A DNA stretch of 64,000 nucleotides. Origin: an uncultured Lachnospiraceae bacterium. GTDB lineage: Bacteria; Bacillota; Clostridia; Lachnospirales; Lachnospiraceae. Both the position numbers and the translations under genes were made by a program. The notes under the pieces are model-generated. The model saw only the letters and a program-made list of their open reading frames with translations. It was not told where the DNA came from and ran no database searches. This document shows, piece by piece, positions 26,692-35,867 of the stretch. The first letter of the stretch is position 1. Each line of letters opens with the position of its first letter. The DNA is taken from assembly GCA_946552115.1 (NCBI GenBank), contig CAMNRH010000010.1, forward strand, positions 1 to 64,000. The letters run 5' to 3'.

Positions 26692-26898
26692 TTAAAAATA
26701 AAATAACTCTTCAAACTTTTTATCCAGCGCAATACATAATACCAGCGCTAACTTTGCCGTAGGATTAAACTGCCCGGTCTCAATAGAGCTGATTGTATTT
26801 CGGGACACACCCACCAAATCTGCAAGCTGTTGCTGAGAATAGCCCTGGGCAGTACGGACTCTCCTGAGATTATTTTTTAATTGTAATTTGTCTTCCAT
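26692..26898 (-). CDS. small Xre/Cro-type transcriptional regulator
   Basis: A DNA-binding protein of 68 aa made almost only of a Cro/CI helix-turn-helix ('GYSQQQLADLVGVSRNTISS', about 19-38) and the family ending 'LDKKFEELFYF'. It follows a small membrane protein gene on the same strand. Pairs of a short Xre regulator and a small integral membrane protein are common in Firmicutes and usually self-regulate. Targets are unknown. Confidence 0.88.
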   Translation of the reverse strand: MEDKLQLKNNLRRVRTAQGYSQQQLADLVGVSRNTISSIETGQFNPTAKLALVLCIALDKKFEELFYF

Positions 26899-26913
26899 AA
26901 TTCAAACACCTGC

Positions 26914-27150
26914 TTACAATATATCTTTTATAAAATCATACAGACACCAGATAACAAGAACCAAATCGATGAACCCATTAAGCAGTGCATACTTATCCTG
27001 TTCTTTTATATACGTGTACATATCTCTCACAAGGTCTACACTGAACCAAATTAATAAAATATCGTTTAATACAGATCCAATTGCGTACTGTTTTCCAAAG
27101 TATTGATTTAATAAAAGAATAATAATTGCAAGAATATACATAACATTCAT
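26914..27150 (-). CDS. small two-helix membrane protein
   Basis: A hydrophobic protein of 78 aa with membrane segments at about residues 3-16 plus 25-42, and 56-75, separated by a charged turn. It has no recognised family. The ATG at 27150 lacks a well-placed ribosome site (the nearest AAGGAG is more than 20 bases away), so the start is uncertain. It shares strand and spacing with the Xre gene. Confidence 0.6.
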   Translation of the reverse strand: MNVMYILAIIILLLNQYFGKQYAIGSVLNDILLIWFSVDLVRDMYTYIKEQDKYALLNGFIDLVLVIWCLYDFIKDIL

Positions 27151-27186
27151 AGCAATGATTCTGTCCCTGCTCCTTGCCGACTTGTC

Positions 27187-28275
27187 CTATGGTATGGGAA
27201 GAATTGTTCTGGCAAGCTCTGTAAGCTCTGCGCCCTCGTTTCCGGCCTCCATGATGGAGGTCAGATTTAAGGGTACGGTTACAATGGTTTTTTCTCCGTA
27301 GGAAGGGGTTTCGGCGTATTTTCTGATAAGCTCTATCAAAGACCTGTCAACCTCTTCCTCGCTGTAATAGACGCCCTTTTTCCAGTCGTCGAGAACCTTC
27401 AGAAGACTGTTATTTGGAGTTACCTCGACATCAACGATATAACTATATATGCCTGCTTCCTTTTTTGGAATTCCGACGGTGTAGACGCACTGTTTGAGCA
27501 GTGCTTTTAACGCGTCCGCATATTGCGCCTCATAAGCCGAGTCCATATCGGAGGATGGCGCGAAAGCACCGTCATTGTACCAGGCGATCGCCTCCCTTTC
27601 GGTTTTTCCGGTGTGCTTTGCAAACTGAGCGACGTCGCCTTTAAAGGAAGCGTCAAGGTAAGACTTTAAAAGGTTCTGTGCGTTCAGAAGCTCACAGACG
27701 CTGTTATAGGGCGACATATATTCTTTTAATGTCTGAGACAGAAGTGCTTTAAATTCGCTTTCCGCTATCCGGAAGCCGTCATCTGTTTTGTCTATAGACA
27801 AAGTCGTATAGGTTTTCTCGCTGTAATGGGGATTCTCTTTTAATGCGCTTTTAGAGCTTTCAAGAAGAGCGCTTACCGCCGCCTGCAAATCAGACGAATC
27901 CAGAGAGGCAAGGAACTGATTCGTGACGGTCTGTGTGGAAGCGGCAATATCAAGGGGCCTGTAAGACAGCCGAACGGTATACTGAGAGCCGCCGTTCCTT
28001 TTTGCATCTGCGGCTTCAAATTCAACGGTGCGCAATGCCTCCTGCAAAAAAAGCAGATAGGACTCCTTAAGCTCATTCGGAAACTGCAGGACATATTGCC
28101 CGTTGCTTTTTTTGATTCCTTCCTCAAGGAGGAAATTCAGTTGTTGGGAATCCTTTTCTTTAACTGTTGTAATCTGTTCTCCGAGATATTCTTCCGCGGA
28201 GCTTTTATCACTACATCCTGTCAAAAATAAAATCAGGAAAAGTAAGGAGGTTCGCAGCAATCCTCTTTTTTTCAT
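27187..28275 (-). CDS. lipoprotein of unknown function (DUF5105-like)
   Basis: An exported lipoprotein of 362 aa. The ATG at 28275 is preferred over a TTG at 28281 because GGAGGG (28283-28288) is 7 bases upstream. The signal peptide ends in the lipobox LTGC with Cys21. The mature part carries two similar alpha/beta stretches of about 110-120 residues, rich in Lys, Ser and Tyr, without catalytic motifs. It resembles the DUF5105 group of clostridial lipoproteins (moderate recollection). It is divergent from the purine genes and upstream of the small membrane protein. Confidence 0.7.
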   Translation of the reverse strand: MKKRGLLRTSLLFLILFLTGCSDKSSAEEYLGEQITTVKEKDSQQLNFLLEEGIKKSNGQYVLQFPNELKESYLLFLQEALRTVEFEAADAKRNGGSQYTVRLSYRPLDIAASTQTVTNQFLASLDSSDLQAAVSALLESSKSALKENPHYSEKTYTTLSIDKTDDGFRIAESEFKALLSQTLKEYMSPYNSVCELLNAQNLLKSYLDASFKGDVAQFAKHTGKTEREAIAWYNDGAFAPSSDMDSAYEAQYADALKALLKQCVYTVGIPKKEAGIYSYIVDVEVTPNNSLLKVLDDWKKGVYYSEEEVDRSLIELIRKYAETPSYGEKTIVTVPLNLTSIMEAGNEGAELTELARTILPIP

Positions 28276-28350
28276 AGTCAATCCCTCCGTATCTTTTATA
28301 GTAAAAGTATTTTAACACAAATACTACTGGAAAAATACGTATATTTTATA

Positions 28351-28416
28351 TATAATGATTTTAGAATTGTGGGAGCGCAAAATGCGGAACAATTCGCAGC
28401 ATCATTATCATATAAT
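28351..28416 (+). promoter_or_regulatory. promoter region and leader dyad of purine genes
   Basis: Two TATAAT boxes (28351-28356 and 28411-28416) flank a dyad: GAATTGT (28364-28370) with ACAATTC (28389-28395), and inside it CGCA/TGCG. It could be an operator or a leader hairpin. No purine-riboswitch core was seen. Confidence 0.4.
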
Positions 28417-28485
28417 AGGATAGAAAGTTTTGCAGGCAGCAGTAAGAAATGGTAACAGGAAATCACAGACAAAGGAGAGGGACTC

Positions 28486-29208
28486 ATGGAAATGTTAAAT
28501 CTTGAAAGAGAATTACAGGAAAACTCTTATCCGGGCCGCGGTATTATTATAGGAAGGAGTGCGGACGGATTGAAAGCGGTAACCGCTTATTTTATTATGG
28601 GCAGAAGCGAAAACAGCCGTAACCGTATATTTGTAGAGGACGGGGAGGGGATTCGTACGCAGGCTTTCGATCCGGCGAAGCTTTCGGATCCGAGCCTGAT
28701 TATTTATGCGCCGGTTCGTGTACTCGGAAACAAGACGATTGTGACAAACGGCGATCAGACCGATACGATCTATGAGGGAATGGACAGGCAGCTTACGTTT
28801 GAGCAGTCCTTAAGAAGCAGGGAATTTGAGCCGGACGCACCGAACTATACGCCGAGGATTTCCGGAATTATGCATATTGAAAACGGATGCTATAACTATG
28901 CCATGTCCATTTTAAAAAGTAACGGCGGCAATCCGGAAAGCTGCAGGCGTTATACGTTTGCATATGAAAATCCGGCGGCGGGAGAGGGACATTTTATCCA
29001 TACATACAAATGTGACGGGAATCCGCTTCCCAGCTTTGAGGGAGAGCCGAAGCCTGTAAGTATTCCGGATGATATGAATGCCTTTACCGATACATTGTGG
29101 AACAGTCTCAATGAGGAGAATAAGGTATCTCTGTTTGTGCGTTATATTAATATTGCGGACGGAGCCTATGAGACAAGAATTGTGAATAAAAACCAGCAGG
29201 AGGATTGA
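28486..29208 (+). CDS. IMP cyclohydrolase (PurO-like)
   Basis: A cytoplasmic enzyme of 240 aa for the last step of purine synthesis, ring closure of FAICAR to IMP. It resembles the PurO-type fold (PF07826 family), not the MGS-like domain of classical PurH. Typical pieces are 'YPGRGIIIGRS', 'VTAYFIMGRSENSRNR' and 'PRISGIM'. AAAGGAGAGG precedes the ATG. The next gene encodes the transformylase half, so the two genes together replace a bifunctional PurH. The downstream start lies 2 bases after this stop codon. Confidence 0.85.
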   Translation: MEMLNLERELQENSYPGRGIIIGRSADGLKAVTAYFIMGRSENSRNRIFVEDGEGIRTQAFDPAKLSDPSLIIYAPVRVLGNKTIVTNGDQTDTIYEGMDRQLTFEQSLRSREFEPDAPNYTPRISGIMHIENGCYNYAMSILKSNGGNPESCRRYTFAYENPAAGEGHFIHTYKCDGNPLPSFEGEPKPVSIPDDMNAFTDTLWNSLNEENKVSLFVRYINIADGAYETRIVNKNQQED

Positions 29209-29210
29209 GG

Positions 29211-30389
29211 ATGAAAGAATTAGAATTAAAGTACGGCTGCAACCCGAATCAGAAGCCGTCTAAAATCTATATGGCGGATGGAAGCGAGCTTCCTGTCGAG
29301 GTGTTAAACGGGAAACCGGGATATATTAATTTTTTGGATGCATTTAACGGGTGGCAGCTTGTAAGTGAGCTTAAGAAAGCGACCGGACTTCCGGCGGCAA
29401 CCTCTTTTAAGCATGTTTCCCCGGCCGGCGCCGCGGTAGGGCTTCCGCTCAGTGAGACATTGGCTAAAATTTACTGGGTGGATGACCTGGGCGGACTTTC
29501 GCCGCTGGCCTGCGCATATGCAAGAGCAAGAGGGGCAGACAGGATGTCTTCCTTTGGAGATTTTATTTCTCTTTCTGATGTCTGCGATGCGGATACCGCA
29601 AGGCTGATTAAGAGAGAGGTTTCGGACGGGGTAATCGCACCGGGATACACGGAGGAAGCGCTTGCTGTATTAAAGCAGAAAAAGAACGGCAATTACAGCG
29701 TTATCCAAATTAACCCGGAATATAAGCCTGAAGCGGCGGAGCATAAGGATGTGTTCGGCATTACCTTTGAACAGGGAAGAAACGAGCTTAAAATTGACGA
29801 TGATTTTTTCTCTCATATAGTAACAGAGAATAAGGAGCTTACAAAGCAGGCGAAGATTGACCTCGCAATTTCCATGATTACGTTAAAATATACGCAGTCA
29901 AATTCGGTATGCTATGTAAAAGACGGACAGGCGATAGGAATCGGCGCAGGACAGCAGTCCAGAATTCACTGTACGCGTCTTGCGGGACAAAAGGCGGACA
30001 ACTGGTGGTTAAGGCAGTCTCCGCAGGTGATGAATCTTCCGTTTGTAGATACGATTCGCCGTGCGGACCGTGACAACGCAATCGATTTATACATCGGCGA
30101 GGATTATATGGATGTGCTGGCTGACGGCGCATGGCAGAATATTTTCAGGGAGAAGCCGGAGGTATTTACACGGGAGGCAAAGAGAGAGTGGCTGGATAAG
30201 ATGACAGATGTAGCGCTGGGTTCCGACGCGTTCTTCCCGTTCGGGGACAATATTGAACGTGCGCACAGGAGCGGAGTCAGATACGTAGCGCAGCCGGGTG
30301 GCTCAGTAAGAGACGATCATGTAATAGAAGTATGTAATAAATACGGAATGGTGATGGCGTTTACGGGAATCCGCCTGTTCCATCATTAG
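29211..30389 (+). CDS. AICAR transformylase (stand-alone PurH C-terminal domain)
   Basis: The folate-dependent formyltransferase converting AICAR to FAICAR, 392 aa. It corresponds only to the AICARFT portion of PurH: 'ELKYGCNPNQKP' at the start, the catalytic 'SFKHVSPAGAA' Lys-His, and 'GIGAGQQSRIHCTRLAG' near residue 245. The ATG at 29211 is chosen over a TTG at 29205 because the GGAGG-type site (29200-29205) then has good spacing. It forms a two-gene unit with the upstream IMP cyclohydrolase, and a strong terminator follows. Confidence 0.92.
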   Translation: MKELELKYGCNPNQKPSKIYMADGSELPVEVLNGKPGYINFLDAFNGWQLVSELKKATGLPAATSFKHVSPAGAAVGLPLSETLAKIYWVDDLGGLSPLACAYARARGADRMSSFGDFISLSDVCDADTARLIKREVSDGVIAPGYTEEALAVLKQKKNGNYSVIQINPEYKPEAAEHKDVFGITFEQGRNELKIDDDFFSHIVTENKELTKQAKIDLAISMITLKYTQSNSVCYVKDGQAIGIGAGQQSRIHCTRLAGQKADNWWLRQSPQVMNLPFVDTIRRADRDNAIDLYIGEDYMDVLADGAWQNIFREKPEVFTREAKREWLDKMTDVALGSDAFFPFGDNIERAHRSGVRYVAQPGGSVRDDHVIEVCNKYGMVMAFTGIRLFHH

Positions 30390-30410
30390 AGAAATAGCAG
30401 GAAATACGGT

Positions 30411-30454
30411 TCCGGCAGATTTTGACATATATACAAAGTCTGCCGGAGTTTTTT
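30411..30454 (+). terminator. terminator of purine gene pair
   Basis: A 14-bp stem (30411-30424 with 30434-30447, one G.T pair) and a 9-nt loop are followed by GTTTTTT, 21 bases after the transformylase stop codon. Confidence 0.9.
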
Positions 30455-30479
30455 GTTGTGGATTCGTTTAATATTGGGG

Positions 30480-30508
30480 TTGTATCTTAAAATAATACGC
30501 TATATAAT
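30480..30508 (+). promoter_or_regulatory. promoter of glmM
   Basis: TTGTAT (30480-30485), a 17-bp spacer and TATAAT (30503-30508) lie 60 bases upstream of the glmM start. Confidence 0.75.
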
Positions 30509-30568
30509 AGTAAAGATGCAAAAGGAAATAGTTTGTAATGATAGTAGATAGCATGGAGGAAATTAAGT

Positions 30569-31915
30569 ATGGGTAAATATTTTGGTACAGACGGATTCCG
30601 GGGCGAGGCTAATGAGGTCTTGACTGTAGAGCATGCGTTCAAAGTGGGAAGATATCTGGGATGGTATTACGGACAAGAACACAAGGCAAAGATTGTCATC
30701 GGAAAAGATACAAGAAGAAGCAGCTATATGTTTGAATATGCATTGGCGGCAGGACTTACCGCATCAGGGGCAAATGCATATCTTTTACACGTAACGACGA
30801 CTCCGAGCGTATCCTATGTGGCAAGGACGGAGGGATTTGACTGCGGAATTATGATTTCTGCAAGTCATAACCCGTTCTACGATAACGGAATTAAGATTAT
30901 TAACGGAAAAGGCCATAAGATGGAGGCCGAGGTAGAAGAAAAGATTGAGAGCTATATCGACGGCGAGATTGATGAGCTTCCTCTGGCAAAGAAAGAGGAG
31001 ATTGGGCGGACCATCGATTATGCGGCAGGAAGAAACCGCTATATCGGTTATCTGATCTCACTTGCAACCCGTTCCTTTGAGGATAAGAGGGTTGGTCTTG
31101 ACTGCTCAAACGGAAGTGCGTTCGCAATTGCAAAAAGCGTGTATGACGCGCTTGGGGCAAAAACCTATGTCATCAACTGCGAGCCGGACGGAACAAATAT
31201 TAATGCGGACTGCGGCTCTACGCACATTGAGGTTCTTCAGAAATTCGTAAAAGAGAAAAAGCTGGACGTTGGCTTTGCGTTCGACGGAGACGCGGATCGC
31301 TGTATTGCAGTCGATGAAAACGGAGAGGTGGTCGACGGGGATCTGATTCTCTATATCTGCGGAAGGTACCTGAAAGAAAACGGCCGTCTGAACGGGGATA
31401 CAATCGTGACGACAATTATGTCAAATCTCGGTCTTTACAAGGCCTGTGATAAGGTGGGCATGAAATATGAGAAGACTGCCGTAGGGGATAAGTATGTATA
31501 TGAAAATATGGTAAAGAATAATTTCTGCCTCGGCGGTGAGCAGTCCGGACATATTATTTTCAGCAAGCATGCGACGACCGGCGACGGAATACTGACCTCG
31601 CTTATGATTATGGAGGTTATGCTGGAGAAGAAGTTAAGCCTTGCGAAGCTTGCCGAGCCGGTGAAGATTTATCCTCAGCTTCTTCAGAATGTAAAGGTAG
31701 TAAATAAAAAAACGGCCCGGGAAAATCCAGAGGTGGTAAAAGCTGTGAACGCCGTAGCGGAGGCGCTCGGCGACGACGGACGCATTCTCGTAAGAGAGAG
31801 CGGGACCGAGCCGGTGATCCGGGTTATGGTGGAAGCCGCAACAGACGAGCTCTGTGCCAAATATGTAACCCAGGTCGTAGACGTAATCAGGGCGGAAGGC
31901 CTGGTAGTAGAATAA
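30569..31915 (+). CDS. glmM: phosphoglucosamine mutase
   Basis: Converts glucosamine-6-phosphate to glucosamine-1-phosphate for peptidoglycan and UDP-GlcNAc synthesis. Length is 448 aa, normal for GlmM. It opens 'GKYFGTDGFRGEAN'; the active-site Ser is in 'MISASHNPFYDNGIKI' (about 98-100), the metal loop is 'FAFDGDADRCIAVDENG', the sugar loop is 'GGEQSGHIIF', and the phosphate loop is 'VRESGTEPVIRVM'. It has its own promoter and appears monocistronic. Its 3' end overlaps, tail to tail, the MATE remnant on the other strand by 29 bases. Confidence 0.95.
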   Translation: MGKYFGTDGFRGEANEVLTVEHAFKVGRYLGWYYGQEHKAKIVIGKDTRRSSYMFEYALAAGLTASGANAYLLHVTTTPSVSYVARTEGFDCGIMISASHNPFYDNGIKIINGKGHKMEAEVEEKIESYIDGEIDELPLAKKEEIGRTIDYAAGRNRYIGYLISLATRSFEDKRVGLDCSNGSAFAIAKSVYDALGAKTYVINCEPDGTNINADCGSTHIEVLQKFVKEKKLDVGFAFDGDADRCIAVDENGEVVDGDLILYICGRYLKENGRLNGDTIVTTIMSNLGLYKACDKVGMKYEKTAVGDKYVYENMVKNNFCLGGEQSGHIIFSKHATTGDGILTSLMIMEVMLEKKLSLAKLAEPVKIYPQLLQNVKVVNKKTARENPEVVKAVNAVAEALGDDGRILVRESGTEPVIRVMVEAATDELCAKYVTQVVDVIRAEGLVVE

Positions 31916-32210
31916 AAGAAAGCAGATTCCACATCTTGCTTTTACGCTTATATATTACAAACCCGAGTAACGCAGCTAAAAGTTCTGTTATCGGATAAGT
32001 AAGCCATACCCCGGTCATTTTCCAAAAAACAGACAGGAAAAACGCCATGGGAATAATCAAAACCAACCCCCTTAATTTCAAAAGGATGTGGGCAGGTAAA
32101 GTTTTTTCTACCTGCCGGTCGGCTAATACATAGCAGGATACCCCTAATGTTCCTAAAACACTTAAAATTGTATAGTGGGCAAAAGCCCGCATACAGGATT
32201 GTTGTTCCAT
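31887..32210 (-). pseudogene. internally deleted MATE efflux pump remnant
   Basis: An open frame of 107 codons joins the two ends of a MATE-family multidrug pump. It opens MEQQSCMRAFAHYTILSVLG...SCYVLAD, the first-helix region. It then passes without frameshift into RQVEKTLPAHILLKLRG and the last two helices ('VLIIPMAFFLSVFW', 'ELLAALLGFVIYKRK'). MATE pumps are about 440-460 aa, so roughly 340 central residues are gone. The start at 32210 has an AGGAG site (32222-32226). The tail overlaps glmM. Transport function must be lost unless the fragment has gained another role. The upstream riboswitch-like leader appears whole. Confidence 0.8.
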
Positions 32211-32233
32211 ATGTCTGCTCACTCCTAAAATCA

Positions 32234-32360
32234 CAAAAAAATAGCGTCAGGGCTTTCTATCTTCAAAGGCCTAACAATAGAAAGTCCGACGCTTAATCCC
32301 TTACCCGGCGGCAAGAACTGTTCATTTATATCTTTTAGTGTTATGCAGTTTCCACTAAAA
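32234..32360 (-). promoter_or_regulatory. candidate guanidine-IV (mepA-type) riboswitch with terminator
   Basis: Read on the minus strand: a hairpin (8-bp stem TTTTAGTG/CACTAAAA, 32333-32360); a possible pseudoknot between its loop AACTG (32346-32350) and CAGTT (32316-32320); the unpaired-looking GCCGCCGGGTAAGGG (32298-32312); then a 16-bp terminator stem with a bulge (32244-32292) followed by seven Ts, only 6 bases before the AGGAG site. Aptamer plus terminator placed directly before a MATE gene in Clostridia is the known setting of the guanidine-IV class (mepA motif). The match to the class consensus was not computed. Confidence 0.5.
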
Positions 32361-32378
32361 AATCAATAACATTCTGAT

Positions 32379-32407
32379 ATTGTTTTTAAATAATTAGAGA
32401 ATGTAAA
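32379..32407 (-). promoter_or_regulatory. candidate promoter of MATE leader
   Basis: On the minus strand TTTACA (32402-32407), a 17-bp spacer and AACAAT (32379-32384) would start RNA just before the riboswitch-like hairpin. Confidence 0.4.
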
Positions 32408-32431
32408 AGGTGGTTTTGCCCTTTCGTAAAT

Positions 32432-33490
32432 TTATCTTTCAAACGCCAGTTCAATCAACCGGTTAATTAATTCCTTTTTTGTAATGCCCGCCGCCTCCCA
32501 GAGCATCGGATACATACTGATGGCAGTGAAACCGGGCATAGTATTGATCTCATTGAAAATAACCTCGCCGTCGTCTGTCACGAAAAAGTCAACCCGGGCG
32601 AGCCCGTAACCGTCTACCGCGTTAAAAACCGCTTCCGCCGCTTTTCTTACTCTTTCGGCAGCGTCGCCGGGAAGAGACGGATTTATGACGGTACGTGATT
32701 CTTCGTTAAAGTATTTTGCCTCGAAATCATAAAAATCAGCGGCAGCCAAAATCTCTCCTACACCCGAGGACTGCACAGGCTTTTGCCCGCCTCCGAACAC
32801 GGCGCATTCGATTTCGTGTCCGTAAATCATTTCTTCAACGAGAATTTTCCGGTCGTGTTTAGCCGCTTCCTCAAGTCCCGCAATTAACTGTTCGCGGTTT
32901 TCCGCCTTGCTGACGCCGCGGGAGGAGCCTGCATTCGACGGCTTAATAAATACCGGATAGGAAAATTTTCCCTCAATCTGTGCAATTGTTCCGTCCATAT
33001 CCTTTTTCATGCGCCAGCTCATAACCGGCACATAGTCTGCCTGACGGATGCCGAGATCATCGACGATGATTTTCGTATACAGTTTATCCATAGATACGGC
33101 CGAAGACAAAACGCCGCATCCCACATAAGGAAGTCTGGCCATTTCAAGTAAGCCCTGAACCGTGCCGTCCTCGCCAAAAGGGCCGTGAAGTACCGGAAAT
33201 ACAGCATCGACCTTTTCCTCATATGTATTGCCGTTTTCTGTTATAATGATACACTGCTTTGTGGCGTCGGGTGAGAGAACAGCCTCTGTCTGGCTTTCTT
33301 TCCATGCACCGGAGCGTATATCGGAAATAGATGCTGTTTTCAGCCAGTGTCCGTCTTCGGTGATTCCAATCAGCAGCAGGTCATAGTGTTCTGTATCAAT
33401 CTGTTCCGCTACATTTGCGACCGACATGCAGGATACGATATGTTCAGAGGACTGTCCGCCGAATAGTACGGCAATTTTCTTTTTTTTCAT
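32432..33490 (-). CDS. ddl: D-alanine--D-alanine ligase
   Basis: An ATP-grasp ligase of 352 aa making D-Ala-D-Ala for cell-wall precursors. N-terminal 'IAVLFGGQSSEHIVS' and 'VLHGPFGEDGTVQG' (about 96-110), central 'VDDLGIRQADYVPV', 'FIKPSNAGSSRGVSK' (ATP binding) and C-terminal 'ARVDFFVTDDGEVIFNEIN' with metal ligands 'NEINTMPGFT' are all present. It lies 22 bases downstream of a YitT gene on the same strand. The ribosome site is AAGGAG. Confidence 0.95.
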   Translation of the reverse strand: MKKKKIAVLFGGQSSEHIVSCMSVANVAEQIDTEHYDLLLIGITEDGHWLKTASISDIRSGAWKESQTEAVLSPDATKQCIIITENGNTYEEKVDAVFPVLHGPFGEDGTVQGLLEMARLPYVGCGVLSSAVSMDKLYTKIIVDDLGIRQADYVPVMSWRMKKDMDGTIAQIEGKFSYPVFIKPSNAGSSRGVSKAENREQLIAGLEEAAKHDRKILVEEMIYGHEIECAVFGGGQKPVQSSGVGEILAAADFYDFEAKYFNEESRTVINPSLPGDAAERVRKAAEAVFNAVDGYGLARVDFFVTDDGEVIFNEINTMPGFTAISMYPMLWEAAGITKKELINRLIELAFER

Positions 33491-33512
33491 AAATATCTCC
33501 TTTTTGTTTAAA

Positions 33513-34358
33513 TTATATGGAGTGGAATCCCTTTCCTATGATTTCACTTGTATTAGAAATAAGGAGGAAAGCGTCCGGAGAGTTTTCCTTGATATAATTC
33601 CGGAGCTTTACGGCTTCTACGCGGTTCAGCACGGTAAAGATAATATATTTATTTTCACCGGAAAAGGCTCCCTGCCCGGAAACAATCGTGGCGCTTCTGT
33701 TTAAATGCTCCTTAATGTAGTTGCAGATTGGTTCCGGATTTTTGCAGACGACATTAAAATATTTGGACAAATTCAGGCTCTCGATAAAACCGTCTATCAT
33801 AAAGGAACGGACAAAAAGCCCGAGGAATGAGTAGAGTCCGGTTTCGATATCGAATACAAAGCAGCCTGTGAGAGTAATAATAAAGTCCGTAAGCATCAGC
33901 GCCTTTCCGATGTCAAGGCTGGAATATTTTTTCATAATCATTGCAACTACGTCCGTACCGCCGCTGGACGCCCCGATATTAAAAAGGACGGCGGAGCCGA
34001 AAGCAGGCAGCGCAATGGCAAAAGCCAGCTCCAGAACAGGCTGGTCCGTAAGCGGGTGGCTCATAGGAAAAATTCTCTCCAGCGCCGATAAGGATACGGA
34101 TAAAAGGATGCTGCAAAAGCCTGTCTTGGCCGCAAATTTCTTGCCCAGCACGAAAAAGCCGATGGCTAAAAGTACCATATTGGTAATAAACGTAAAGTCA
34201 CTGGCTGAGACAATGCCCGTTTTGGCAATCAATACAGCCAGACCGGTAATACCTCCGAAAGTAAAGTTGTTGACGAACTTGAAAAAGTAAATGCCGACAG
34301 CCATAATCAGAGTGCTTACAGTCATAAGAATAAAGTTTTTAAATTGTGATTTCATCAT
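33513..34358 (-). CDS. YitT-family membrane protein 1
   Basis: A membrane protein of 281 aa: five or six helices (DUF161-type, 'FTFGGITGLAVLIAK', 'GASSGGTDVVAMIMKKYSS') followed by a soluble C-terminal DUF2179 domain of about 80 residues ('SATIVSGQGAFSGENKYI'). The family is widespread in Firmicutes without a settled role; transport is suspected. It precedes ddl in one transcription unit. A second, distinct YitT gene lies on the other side of eno. Confidence 0.88.
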   Translation of the reverse strand: MMKSQFKNFILMTVSTLIMAVGIYFFKFVNNFTFGGITGLAVLIAKTGIVSASDFTFITNMVLLAIGFFVLGKKFAAKTGFCSILLSVSLSALERIFPMSHPLTDQPVLELAFAIALPAFGSAVLFNIGASSGGTDVVAMIMKKYSSLDIGKALMLTDFIITLTGCFVFDIETGLYSFLGLFVRSFMIDGFIESLNLSKYFNVVCKNPEPICNYIKEHLNRSATIVSGQGAFSGENKYIIFTVLNRVEAVKLRNYIKENSPDAFLLISNTSEIIGKGFHSI

Positions 34359-34393
34359 ATATTCCCCAACGTAAAAAGTAATCTTTTATGATT

Positions 34394-34406
34394 CCGTCCC
34401 CAATTG
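34394..34406 (-). repeat. half-site related to the 64-bp palindrome core
   Basis: CCGTCCCCAATTG matches CCGTCCCCAACTG at 21572-21584 in 12 of 13 bases. It stands alone in the gap between yitT and eno, without a second arm. Confidence 0.45.
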
Positions 34407-34497
34407 TAACGCTGTGCCGGTGAAAAGTCAATCGTATTTAAGAAAACATTATGAATGGAATATCGGCGGTGAATAGTAACCGGGAAACCGCACATAA

Positions 34498-35817
<1,320 letters not shown>

Positions 35818-35825
35818 AAAAACTG

Positions 35826-35862
35826 CGGCAGACAGCGTGTAAATTTTGGATACTGTCTGCCG
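35826..35862. terminator. terminator between eno and yitT 2
   Basis: A 10-bp perfect stem (CGGCAGACAG / CTGTCTGCCG) with a 17-nt loop lies 8 bases after eno and just beyond the convergent yitT stop. T runs are short on both sides. Confidence 0.6.
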
Positions 35863-35867
35863 TATCT

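Noticed and set aside
32298-32312. ZTP riboswitch suggested by a CCGCC-G-GGTA block
   Set aside because: The first ZTP domain and the exact CCGCCUGGGCA motif are missing; the MATE context fits guanidine-IV better.
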